A stretch of 64,000 bases of DNA, taken from Planctomycetales bacterium (lineage in GTDB: Bacteria; Planctomycetota; Planctomycetia; Pirellulales; Pirellulaceae). Below, piece after piece: positions 27,851 to 36,006 of the stretch. Location of the stretch: positions 62,001 through 126,000 of the forward strand of contig JAGQOY010000002.1 of assembly GCA_020427005.1 (NCBI GenBank), written 5' to 3'. Within the stretch, counting starts at the first letter, position 1. Each line of letters starts with the position of its first letter. The notes beneath the pieces are model-generated. The model was not told where the DNA came from, ran no database searches, and saw only the letters and a list, made by a program, of their open reading frames with translations. Made by a program: the position numbers and the translations under genes.

Positions 27851-28606
27851 CTAGCGTTTTTCCGTCGGCTCAGCGGCGGAGCCACCTGCGTCCAGTAGCT
27901 TAGTAATGTCGCGTCTGAGAGCAGACCATTGGGCTGAGTCGCTCCAGGAATACAATCCAAATAATTTCCCATTGGCGTCCATAAGGGCGAACTTTTCTGG
28001 ATGGCCTTGCTTAAAGACACCCAGCCCAAACACTTCAGCACCCACGCGCGAGATGTAATCCATTTCACCCGTAAAAAAAAGCCATTGTTGGTCATTGGCA
28101 TCAAAACGCTTGGCGTACTCTCGGAGAATGTCCGGTTGATCGTGTTCAGGGTCGACCGAAATACTAACGAAACGTATCGGGCGGTCAGCAAATTCCTCTT
28201 GCAATTGTCGTACTTTTTCATTTTGTTTGACACAAATCGACGGACATACAGTAAAGAAAAAACCAGCCACGTAAGGCTGTCCTTTGAGACCATCGCTGTG
28301 AATTTTCTCGCCACTGCGCTCGATCAATTCAAATCGAGTAAGCCACTCTTCCTCAGTCAATTCATGAGCATTGGCGGCAGTATTCAACAAATTCGGTTGG
28401 GCAGGCGGGAGCGTTCGTTCGGCGTTTCGTTCACCGGTGTGTATTTCTAATTCACCTTTAGAATTCTCGGTCAGGGCGATGCCACCTTGGTCTGGGGCGA
28501 GAAGAACTCGAGGCGAGGTGTTTTTCAAATACATGCCATAGAGGCCAACACCAGCAAGCAGAACCAGTGTGCCCACAAACAATACTCGAAGTTGTTTGGG
28601 AAACAT
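27851..28606 (-). CDS. SCO1/SenC family copper chaperone
   Basis: 251 residues, anchored by an N-terminal helix (VLFVGTLVLLAGVGLYGMYL), with a thioredoxin-like domain outside. The copper site is visible: CPSIC (CxxxC) in GFFFTVCPSICVKQNEKV near 120 and the histidine in SVDPEHDQPDIL near 160. SCO proteins deliver copper to, or reduce, the CuA site of cytochrome oxidase subunit II. Only 3 bases separate it from the ABC permease gene upstream, so it belongs to the same operon as ctaA and ctaB. Confidence 0.93.
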   Translation of the reverse strand: MFPKQLRVLFVGTLVLLAGVGLYGMYLKNTSPRVLLAPDQGGIALTENSKGELEIHTGERNAERTLPPAQPNLLNTAANAHELTEEEWLTRFELIERSGEKIHSDGLKGQPYVAGFFFTVCPSICVKQNEKVRQLQEEFADRPIRFVSISVDPEHDQPDILREYAKRFDANDQQWLFFTGEMDYISRVGAEVFGLGVFKQGHPEKFALMDANGKLFGLYSWSDSAQWSALRRDITKLLDAGGSAAEPTEKR

Positions 28607-28609
28607 AAG

Positions 28610-29443
28610 TCAAACTCCAGGTTGGGGACGCACTACCATCCGCCAAGCAGCTAGAACCATGGCACCAAAGAATATTATGCTGACTAGCCAACTTGTTCCT
28701 AATCCGGGCATCCAGAATTCAGCGACCGGCGTTGCACCCAACATATGCCGCAGTCCTGCAATGGAATAGCTCAGCGGATTCAGCCGCATGATCCAATGCA
28801 TTATCCATTGACCGATTGAGTCCGAAGCTGTTGTCAACGGAATTGGGAAAAACGCGCCACTTAATAGCCACAGTGGCATTAATACCAAGTTCATGATGGC
28901 GTGAAATCCCTGGGTCGATTCCATTGGCCAAGCAAAAAAAACACCCATGGCGGTCAAAGCCAAGGAGGTTAGCGCCAGTAATAACAACAACCCAAACAAG
29001 TTACTGGCGGATGGGACACCTTGGAATATCAAGGCTAGAAGCAAAAACATGATCGCCTGAGCCCAGGCAATGGCACCACCGCCAAGAATCTTTCCTGCAG
29101 CGATCGTCCAACGCGGAACCGGAGCCACCAAAACATTTTGCAAAAAACCCTCACGTCGGTCTTCAATTATTGAGATCGTTGTGAAAATGGCAGTAAATAG
29201 AACGATCAGTGCTAACGTTCCGGGCAAATAGTAGGTCATGAAATCTTGATTTCCAGATCGAAATGAACTGTGCATTCCGGTCCCAAACAAGAGCCAAAAA
29301 ATTATGGGTTGCCCCAACGCACCTATGACGCGGTTACGTTGACGAAAGAAACGAATCCATTCCCGGTATGCCAGCATCCAAGTCGCCCCAAGCGGGCTTC
29401 CGCTAGATGAAGTGGCGAGCTCAGTTTCCAAAATATTGGACAT
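28610..29443 (-). CDS. ABC-2 type transporter permease
   Basis: 277 residues with six hydrophobic segments and the ABC-2 signature region (DSIGQWIMHWIMRLNPLSYSIAGLR) near 225. It starts 112 bases after the ATPase gene, its likely partner. Embedded among haem A synthase, farnesyltransferase and SCO genes, the transporter probably serves oxidase assembly, in the way NosFY or CcmAB serve other copper or haem enzymes. The cargo is unknown. Confidence 0.9.
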   Translation of the reverse strand: MSNILETELATSSSGSPLGATWMLAYREWIRFFRQRNRVIGALGQPIIFWLLFGTGMHSSFRSGNQDFMTYYLPGTLALIVLFTAIFTTISIIEDRREGFLQNVLVAPVPRWTIAAGKILGGGAIAWAQAIMFLLLALIFQGVPSASNLFGLLLLLALTSLALTAMGVFFAWPMESTQGFHAIMNLVLMPLWLLSGAFFPIPLTTASDSIGQWIMHWIMRLNPLSYSIAGLRHMLGATPVAEFWMPGLGTSWLVSIIFFGAMVLAAWRMVVRPQPGV

Positions 29444-29555
29444 GAAAGTTCAGTTTTTTTATAGGATTTCGAGTGGGATCTCGAGACTTTGCATAAGCTC
29501 ATGAACGGTAATGTGTAGCAATCATTCAGCTCGCTCTTAAAATAGCAACTGTGGC

Positions 29556-30503
29556 CTATTCAGGTTCGTGGTGGGACCAAAACTGATGACCTGTGCGGGC
29601 AATAAACACATCCTCGAGGCTGGGTTGACCTAGGGTTAGTGATTGTAAACGCGTTCCAAAACTAGCTGTTAGTTGCTCTAGTATGCTAACCGTCATGGGG
29701 CCCGTGACTCGCAATTGATTGCCAATTGCTTGTGCCTCCAATTGCCGATCGGCAAGCCATTGCGTCACCACCTCTGGTGCATCTGTTTGTATTGATAGTA
29801 TTTGTCCACCGAGCTCCTGACGAAGGACTTGTGGGCGCCCAACAGCAACGGTTTGGCCGGCATGCATGATGGCTATGCGATCTGCTTTGTCAGCTTCATC
29901 CAACAGGTGAGTGGTTAGGACTATCGTGGTCCCGCTCAAATCACGAAGTCGTGTTAAGGCATGCCAAAGATCCAAGCGGGAGGCAGGATCAAGGCCTGTA
30001 CTAGGTTCATCTAACAATAATAGTCGTGGACGATGTAGGATTCCTTTGGCCAGTTCGACGCGGCGTTTGAGTCCACCGGATAGTTGGCCTGTCAACGAGT
30101 TCAAGCGATCGGTTATCCCCATTTGTTTCGTGACTTCAGCGATCCGGTTGCGCAACGTCGACCCCGACAATCCATAAAGGGCAGCCTGGCATTGTATATT
30201 CTCGAGAACGGTTAGTTTTGCATCCAAGCTTGGCGCTTGGAAGACAACACCCAATAGGCCTCGTACAAGGCCCTGTTGATGTCGCACCGATTGGCCAAAT
30301 ACAAATATGTCTCCACTCTGTAAGGGGCTAAGCGTGCCAATGAGACGAAACAAGGTAGTCTTGCCACTTCCGTTCGGCCCTAATAGGGCAAAAATCTGCC
30401 CGCTCTCGATCGACAGCGAAAGATTCTGTAACGCGATATACGCGCCATACGAGTAATCGACGCGGTTTACATCAAGCGCTAAAGGCGACTCTGAAGGCTG
30501 CAT
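29556..30503 (-). CDS. ABC transporter ATP-binding protein
   Basis: 315 residues. Walker A GPNGSGKT near 40, Q-loop VVFQAPSLDAKLTV, signature LSGGLKRRVELAKGI near 143, Walker B LLLLDEPSTGLDP, and switch histidine in TTHLLDEADKADR. The last 90 residues form the extra domain typical of drug- or multi-substrate exporters paired with ABC-2 permeases. It lies between ctaB (31 bases upstream) and the permease. Confidence 0.93.
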   Translation of the reverse strand: MQPSESPLALDVNRVDYSYGAYIALQNLSLSIESGQIFALLGPNGSGKTTLFRLIGTLSPLQSGDIFVFGQSVRHQQGLVRGLLGVVFQAPSLDAKLTVLENIQCQAALYGLSGSTLRNRIAEVTKQMGITDRLNSLTGQLSGGLKRRVELAKGILHRPRLLLLDEPSTGLDPASRLDLWHALTRLRDLSGTTIVLTTHLLDEADKADRIAIMHAGQTVAVGRPQVLRQELGGQILSIQTDAPEVVTQWLADRQLEAQAIGNQLRVTGPMTVSILEQLTASFGTRLQSLTLGQPSLEDVFIARTGHQFWSHHEPE

Positions 30504-30534
30504 TGGAAGAAACTAGTGGCCGATCGAAGGTGTT

Positions 30535-31488
30535 CTATGAGGCCCAATGTGCAAGTAGGATCAGCAACATGGTTAGCGGTAGATGTAACAAACTGACATG
30601 CAGCATGCGGCGGGCCGTTTCGCGTTTGGGTTGACGTGTGAATTTCCAGGCCGCAGCGATTTGCCAACCCGATACGCTGGTAGCAGCCAGGCAAAAGATG
30701 GCACTCGCCCAATTGCCGGGTGGAATCGCAGCTACAACCAACGCTACCAAGGCTAAAGAACCTACCATGGCATGTAGGCCCGCACCAAGACCCGTTCGGT
30801 CAGTAACGGTAATCATCTTGTATCCCGCGGACTCATACTGCTCTCGGTACATATAAGCAATCGCCATAAAGTGCGGCAATTGCCACGCTATCAAGATGCC
30901 CAACAATATCCAAGCGCGAGTATCCAGCAAGGAACCATTCGCAGCGGTCCAACCAATCCAAATTGGAAGTGCCCCTGGCACTGTACCAACCAAAGTATTT
31001 GTCCAACTCACAAGTTTCAGAGGCGTGTAAACCCAGACGTAAAGTGCCCAGGTTGCTAGTCCGCACCACATGGTTGGAAGATTCACGCAACTCGCTAGGT
31101 AAATGGATCCCACAACCACTAGAAGCCAACCCATCCAAGCAGCTTGGCTACTTGCAATACGTCCACTAGGGAGAGGCCGTCGACATGTCCGCATCATGAC
31201 AGCGTCTCGCTCTCGTTCAAACCACTGATTCATTACACTTGCACTGGCGGCTACCATGGCTGTACCCAAGCAAGCGTGAAACATGATCAGTAGACCCGAA
31301 CCACCGGCTACAACCATCGCCAGCACGACACACATTAGTATCATTACCAAAATGCGAGGTTTGGTCAGCTCGACATAGTACGCGAATTGGCTGCGCGCCG
31401 AGGAGACGGTAGTAGCACTGGAATGAGTTGTCGATTGCACGATTTTTTTTACCCCGTCAGTTGGCTGCGTTTGAAACCTTTGCCGCAC
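30535..31488 (-). CDS. ctaB: Protohaem IX farnesyltransferase
   Basis: 317 residues, multi-pass membrane prenyltransferase of the UbiA fold that turns haem B into haem O. The first aspartate-type motif appears as NQWFERERDAVMMRTCRRPLP near 100, and the second region as YKMITVTDRTGLG near 215. About nine helices are predicted by eye. The ATG overlaps the end of ctaA by 32 bases; a GTG 16 codons in would cut most of that overlap. Together with CtaA it supplies haem A or O to the oxidase. Confidence 0.94.
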   Translation of the reverse strand: MRQRFQTQPTDGVKKIVQSTTHSSATTVSSARSQFAYYVELTKPRILVMILMCVVLAMVVAGGSGLLIMFHACLGTAMVAASASVMNQWFERERDAVMMRTCRRPLPSGRIASSQAAWMGWLLVVVGSIYLASCVNLPTMWCGLATWALYVWVYTPLKLVSWTNTLVGTVPGALPIWIGWTAANGSLLDTRAWILLGILIAWQLPHFMAIAYMYREQYESAGYKMITVTDRTGLGAGLHAMVGSLALVALVVAAIPPGNWASAIFCLAATSVSGWQIAAAWKFTRQPKRETARRMLHVSLLHLPLTMLLILLAHWAS

Positions 31489-32452
31489 GCCATGCTCGAA
31501 ATGTGACTACCGTCGCCAAACTGATAATAAGAGATCCTGTAGCCATATGTGCTGTCACGATCATGGATTCCCAATAGCCTTTGGAAACAATGACGTACTT
31601 CGCAAGCCATCCGTTCAACTCTTGCCACGGTAACGCATAGTTTACGATCCAAGTTCCAATTCCTAAAGCCACTTGAAGAAAAACGATTCCCACTAGCCAT
31701 TTGGTGGGGTGAGCGACACGTGTGGGCAACCTTCCTGAAAAACTACCTATCAAGCCCTGCAGGATTGCAAGCAAAAGCACTACCGCTGCCAAGGTAAAGT
31801 GGGAGTGAACGAAAATCAGGAATGTTTGATGCGAGACTGCACCGGTAACATGGCGAAGCTGTGCCCCCAGGACTAATTGTCCGTAGGATGCAATCAGGAT
31901 TAGTCCTGACAGCCACCGCAAACGGCCCTTGGTCCCACCAGAATTGCGTATGTCGACTGCCGCGCCTTCCACCCACCATCGGGAGCTCATAGTAGCTGTG
32001 GCGGCTGCAAGAGCGAAAAACAGCGGGCCAGTACACCCGTGAAGCATGGCAAACGTGCGCTGATCCAGTAGCACCCGCGCGCCCCCCAAGGCTCCTTGGG
32101 CGACAACTGCTAGCAAAATCCCTATACACCACCAGCGAAACCAGCTTCGTTCCTCATATTTCCAGGCTGCCATTGCCAGGCCGATTGAAAAGAAACCCGC
32201 CAAACTGCCCAAGAGCCGATGGCTGTGTTCGACCAACAGGTCAAATGGCCCAAACAACCAAGTTGAAATGGGATATGCAAACATGTTCCAACCGTACGTT
32301 CCCGGCCAGTCGGGTACAGCCATACCAGCGTCATAGGTAGTGACTAGACCACCAACCCATATAAGCGGAAAAACAGCAATGGTAAGGAGAACCGCGAGAC
32401 GGTGAACGATTGGGGTGAAAGCGGCTTGGAATCTCACAGCGGATGCAGTCAT
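31457..32452 (-). CDS. ctaA: Haem A synthase, CtaA/COX15 family
   Basis: 331 residues with eight hydrophobic helices. It oxidises haem O to haem A. Family features: GGLVTTYDAGMAVPDWPGTYG near 34, EHSHRLLGS near 74 with haem-ligand histidine, MLHGCTGPLFFALAAA near 133, and VHSHFTLAAVVLL and TAHMATGS in the second half. It overlaps the diheme cytochrome gene by 4 bases and ctaB by 32, so expression is tightly coupled. Confidence 0.94.
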   Translation of the reverse strand: MTASAVRFQAAFTPIVHRLAVLLTIAVFPLIWVGGLVTTYDAGMAVPDWPGTYGWNMFAYPISTWLFGPFDLLVEHSHRLLGSLAGFFSIGLAMAAWKYEERSWFRWWCIGILLAVVAQGALGGARVLLDQRTFAMLHGCTGPLFFALAAATATMSSRWWVEGAAVDIRNSGGTKGRLRWLSGLILIASYGQLVLGAQLRHVTGAVSHQTFLIFVHSHFTLAAVVLLLAILQGLIGSFSGRLPTRVAHPTKWLVGIVFLQVALGIGTWIVNYALPWQELNGWLAKYVIVSKGYWESMIVTAHMATGSLIISLATVVTFRAWRAAKVSNAAN

Positions 32453-33681
32453 GGGTTACCCCCAAGTGACGTGTTTTGTGACAGGCTAAGCACGAAGCTG
32501 ACCAAGTCTTGAACGTCATTTTCTGATAGGCCCTGAGGGTTGATGGGTTTCAGTGCTGCTGCTGGCATGGGGGTACCATCGATACCATTTACAATTCTCA
32601 GATAGATGTCCTCAGGATCTGAGCCTCCTCGAAAAACACCCAATTGCAGGTTGCGTGGGGAAATGGGACGTGTCTTCAGCGCGCCAAGTTTACGTAATGG
32701 TCGAATGGCTTCTCGGTCATCCGGGTCCAGCCCATCTGTCCAGTCCTTGGTCCAAAAGTCGAAATTTCGGACTGCCCCGTCTCCTTTGCCTTCCGTTCCA
32801 TGGCAACTGCTACATGCTGCAATTTTGCCATTAAACAACGCACGTCCTCGAGCTACGGCTCCGGGATCTAGCTCGCGGCTGGCGTTTGTCAGCTGTATGC
32901 CATCGCTTTCGCTAAGAACCAGATTGTCTTGAGATTCAGGTTGGGCCCAAGCCAACGCAATTTTCTGCGTAATTTGCTCTGCCAACTCTAGTCCAGCAAG
33001 ATAGTCCGCTGGACGCGTCGATTCCCAATCGGGCTTCCAGAACGGTTGTCCGTCAGTCAAGTCCATATCGAGGGCCAACTCGGTAAGTAGGCGCCGTTCA
33101 GCTTCGCCACGAATTGCCAAGTAAACAACATAGTCAGTAAGTATTTCAAGCTCTTCGGATTTTAACAACGAAAAAGTTGGCATGCTGGTACCTGGGATGC
33201 CGCGCACAAGTGTGTTTCGCAAATCGGCTTTGGTAGGTTTCACGCCGCTGCCCGTCGTTTTGAACTTAAAGACACCCGGGCGAAAATCTCTCGGATAGGG
33301 ATTTAACAAACTACTAGTGGGTCCGGTCCCCGAGCCCGACAGGCCATGGCAAAAGACGCAATGCTCCCTAAATAAGCCGAAGTGCTGGTCGGCTTGGTCG
33401 CTGCGCACAGGTCCCGCTGCCTGAGCCAAATAATCCAGCGAGATCAGGGATTTTGTTCTTACGTCGCTTTCCAGGCACTTTGGCCATCTCGGAGACTCCG
33501 GAGTTCCAAACAAGTGCTCGAGTAGCTGGTCGACGGCTTCGGTCTGCTCGGAAAGGTCGAGTCCAGTTTGACGCTCCAGTCTATTTGCAACGAGGAGATT
33601 GCTCGAAAAAGAAGCCAGAGGCGCGTCGCAACCACACACAAGGCAGGCGGCGCATAGTGAATACACCACCCGCGTAAACAT
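32449..33681 (-). CDS. Diheme cytochrome c lipoprotein
   Basis: 410 residues from the ATG at 33681, which gives a lipoprotein signal (FTRVVYSLCAACLVCGC); the frame is open 36 codons upstream, but that part lacks signal character. Two cytochrome c domains: CVFCHG near 107, with methionine candidates in GIPGTSMPTF, and CSSCHG near 289, with GIDGTPMPAAAL. It is exported and lipid-anchored and would carry electrons to the oxidase. First gene of the ctaA-ctaB operon, overlapping ctaA by 4 bases. Confidence 0.9.
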   Translation of the reverse strand: MFTRVVYSLCAACLVCGCDAPLASFSSNLLVANRLERQTGLDLSEQTEAVDQLLEHLFGTPESPRWPKCLESDVRTKSLISLDYLAQAAGPVRSDQADQHFGLFREHCVFCHGLSGSGTGPTSSLLNPYPRDFRPGVFKFKTTGSGVKPTKADLRNTLVRGIPGTSMPTFSLLKSEELEILTDYVVYLAIRGEAERRLLTELALDMDLTDGQPFWKPDWESTRPADYLAGLELAEQITQKIALAWAQPESQDNLVLSESDGIQLTNASRELDPGAVARGRALFNGKIAACSSCHGTEGKGDGAVRNFDFWTKDWTDGLDPDDREAIRPLRKLGALKTRPISPRNLQLGVFRGGSDPEDIYLRIVNGIDGTPMPAAALKPINPQGLSENDVQDLVSFVLSLSQNTSLGGNP

Positions 33682-34012
33682 TCGCGTTGTTGTTGTGTTT
33701 GAACGACCCAAGGTCGCTGAATGATGTTGATTCAGCTCAGGTTGCATCAATCTATGTGCCGCAATTAAGACCGCTCTGTAACTGTGCATGCTTTTGCACG
33801 CTTTGCACTAATAAAGAGTTTTAAGCATCCTCTCCTAACAGAAAGGTTGCTGCGGATGGCGAAGTGGGCGAGCCCGCTCGGTGCCTAACAAGTGGAACAG
33901 GATTTCCAATTTCCGCAATGCGGAATGCGGGGGACAAACCGTCGCACGCTGCTCGCAACGACCAAATGCGTGGGAATTCTGGGCGTTGGCAGAATTCACA
34001 AAAAACATTCAC

Positions 34013-34040
34013 AAAAAAACCGTACCCAAACGGGTACGGT
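34013..34040 (-). terminator. Rho-independent terminator downstream of the cupredoxin gene
   Basis: On the minus strand a perfect 9-base stem (ACCGTACCC / GGGTACGGT, 4-base loop) is followed by seven T. It lies about 200 bases after the cupredoxin stop, on the far side of the MITE-like element. Confidence 0.78.
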
Positions 34041-34093
34041 AGAAAAACCAGCAAATCGAATTGAAAAGGTCTCAAAAATTCGCCAGATGGTAC

Positions 34094-34225
34094 TAGCAGG
34101 TTGATGAAAAAGTCGATTTGCAAAAATCTTGTGGACGACTAGTAACCCGAAGCGTCAGAGCGTCAGCGAGGGGCTGAGCACATTCCCTCGCTGACGCTTC
34201 GGGTTAGTTTTTAAGCAGCCTGCTA
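34094..34225. mobile_element. 132-base MITE-like palindromic element
   Basis: The outer ends are TAGCAGG and CCTGCTA, extended imperfectly to about 20 bases that include an A5/T5 block. Inside are long arms TAACCCGAAGCGTCAG / CTGACGCTTCGGGTTA with CGAGGG / CCCTCG. The left arm carries an 8-base tandem duplication (AGCGTCAG, 34151-34166). No coding frame is present. The layout fits a non-autonomous element or a large REP; I recall AACCCGAAGCGTCAGCGAGGG-type hairpins as repeated in Pirellulaceae, to be confirmed by search. The plus-strand T-run after the inner stem could also stop transcripts. Confidence 0.6.
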
Positions 34226-34245
34226 ACGCGAGTATTATTGAGTCG

Positions 34246-35019
34246 CTACTTCAGGCTGAATTCGACTTCACCTAAATCGTTCAGGCCAGGTGTAAGCGTA
34301 ATTTCATAGCGTCCACGCGACAGTTTAGCTGGCTTGCCGTTGACCTTGATTTCATCGTTGAAGGGACCATGCTCATGCCAAAAACGGAATGAAACTTCAC
34401 CCGCCGGCAAGTTCTCGATAACCATTGCTCCTGACTCATCACTAACGCCCACATAGGGATGCTCGGTGGCAATTACATAAGCCTTCATCCAGGGGTGAAC
34501 ATTGCATTCGACAGGAATTGGAGCGGGTTCTTCTTTTTCAAGCTTCAGGTCTTTGAATTGTCCGGCAGGTACCAAGAAGTTGACTGGGTTGTTGGCGAAG
34601 AAATTGAAATTGGCATTGTGGCCAGTCAGGTCACTATTCTTCACTCGGATTGTTTCGCCAGCCCGCACAGGAACGACGCGTGGGATAAAAACGCAACCCT
34701 TGTTATCCAATTCAACGGGTTCTTTTCGCGGCTGCTGGAGAGAAGGGTGAATATCTTTGGCTTTGCTACGGCGCGAGTCCATGTACAAAACTACGTTTTT
34801 GACACCACCATCTGCACCGACCAATAGTCGCTCATCGGGAATATTGAATTTGGCACAAAAAGGGTCGCGCGAGCCATCGATATTTTCAAGCTTGGGTTGC
34901 TCGCCAGTCCACTTGAATTTCATTTTCAAGGTAGCCCAATTGGATGATTGCGCTTGGCATTGCTGTGATGCAATCAGCACCATTGAGAAAAGAACCAAAG
35001 TAGACAAAATGCGATTCAT
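34246..35019 (-). CDS. Exported cupredoxin-like copper protein
   Basis: 257 residues starting at the ATG at 35019, preceded by GGAG; the frame runs 78 codons further upstream but without signal or conservation. Signal peptide LSTLVLFSMVLIASQQCQAQ. The cupredoxin domain shows a type I copper site: histidine in SDLTGHNANFN and the closing CNVHPWMKAY, with Cys, His and Met, near 165. A carboxypeptidase-regulatory-like beta domain follows (GVSDESGAMVIENLPAGEVSFRFW). It is probably an electron carrier or copper-binding protein for the respiratory genes downstream on the same strand, though a terminator separates them. Confidence 0.85.
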   Translation of the reverse strand: MNRILSTLVLFSMVLIASQQCQAQSSNWATLKMKFKWTGEQPKLENIDGSRDPFCAKFNIPDERLLVGADGGVKNVVLYMDSRRSKAKDIHPSLQQPRKEPVELDNKGCVFIPRVVPVRAGETIRVKNSDLTGHNANFNFFANNPVNFLVPAGQFKDLKLEKEEPAPIPVECNVHPWMKAYVIATEHPYVGVSDESGAMVIENLPAGEVSFRFWHEHGPFNDEIKVNGKPAKLSRGRYEITLTPGLNDLGEVEFSLK

Positions 35020-35343
35020 CGAGCAATCTCCGAAAATCTGAGGTGTTAGATACAAAGAGGAACCAGTCGGTAATTCGAGGTGGGATCTGGGGGGTGCGGG
35101 TGTTCTGTCACCGAGTTGATGCATTACGGCCCGTTCCGTGGGGGATTTGATGTTCCCAAGAATTTTACTTTGCTTGTCACTAAGTGGCAATTCGCCAAAA
35201 TTCTTGATGAGGCGATCTAGAATTTGCAAATCAAGTTTCTGGAGTCTGGACAATCGCGATTACGCGAGCGTTGGAAAAATAACGCGCGAAAATTGATTCG
35301 TAGTCCGCCCTGAGAAACTCACTTTTTGAAGGATTCAGTAGAG
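35020..35343. other. 324-base divergent promoter region
   Basis: This lies between the cupredoxin gene and the DUF423 gene, transcribed away from each other. No gene, hairpin or repeat of note is visible; the minus-strand open frame here is only the upstream extension of the cupredoxin frame. Confidence 0.5.
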
Positions 35344-35757
35344 ATGCGAGGATTATGGTTGTTGATCGGTCTATTGGGGGCTACTGGGGTAACGCTCGGA
35401 GCGCACGCAGCTCACGGCCTAGAGGGACAGCTAGCTGAAATGGGCCTATCTAGTGAGGAAATTGCCAAGCGGCTCAACCAATCCGAGGTAGGTGTTCGAT
35501 ATTTGATGTTCCATGTGCTAGCCCTCTTGGGGGTGTGTGCGAATTCGGCGCGCTTGAGCCCCAGAAGTCTAAAGCTGATAGCAAGTCTGTTCTTACTGGG
35601 AATGCTGATGTTTAGTGGTGGGCTATTCCTGATGGTGTATGCCGGAGTTATTGGGCACTGGGCCATAGTGCCTGGCGGTGGACTTTTTCTAATCCTGGGA
35701 TGGTTAGCGCTGGCTGCTTCCGCATTCTCTCGCACGTCGCAACAAAGTGTTTCATAA
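35344..35757 (+). CDS. DUF423 family small membrane protein
   Basis: 137 residues starting at the ATG at 35344, with GAAGGA 10 bases upstream; a TTG 18 bases earlier is also in frame. Four hydrophobic helices: WLLIGLLGATGVTLGAHAAH, a helix near 55-70, LIASLFLLGMLMFSGGLFLMVY and GGGLFLILGWLALAASAF. The GAxGVxxGAxxAH opening and PxGGxxxIxGW close are typical of DUF423. Insertions near residue 30 (MGLSSEEIAKRLNQSEVG) are seen in planctomycete versions. Function unknown. Confidence 0.9.
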   Translation: MRGLWLLIGLLGATGVTLGAHAAHGLEGQLAEMGLSSEEIAKRLNQSEVGVRYLMFHVLALLGVCANSARLSPRSLKLIASLFLLGMLMFSGGLFLMVYAGVIGHWAIVPGGGLFLILGWLALAASAFSRTSQQSVS

Positions 35758-36006
35758 CCATTAGTCGGCGCAGAACCTGGTAGTGATTTGTTTGCCAACT
35801 CAAGTTGGTGAGCTACAGTTGAGCTAATGGCTTCGCCTAGTTTTTCTAGTCGTTAAAATCTGCGTAGGCTGCTTGAACGTACCCCCTCGCCAGGTATGCT
35901 GGTAGTCTAGAGATACGTCGGCTGTGCAGAGTGACCAAGCGGTCTAGGCGGGCTGACGTCAATTAGCTCAAACACAAGATCACAATAAGATCTGGAGAAG
36001 GATCAC

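Noticed and set aside
35020..35253. 78-codon upstream extension of the cupredoxin gene
   Set aside because: The ATG at 35019 has GGAG and begins a proper signal peptide; the extension would bury it.
35925..35965. tRNA-like stretch (GAGTGACCAAGCGGTCTAGGCG)
   Set aside because: It resembles the D-arm of Leu/Ser tRNAs, but no acceptor stem, anticodon arm or T-arm can be fitted around it.
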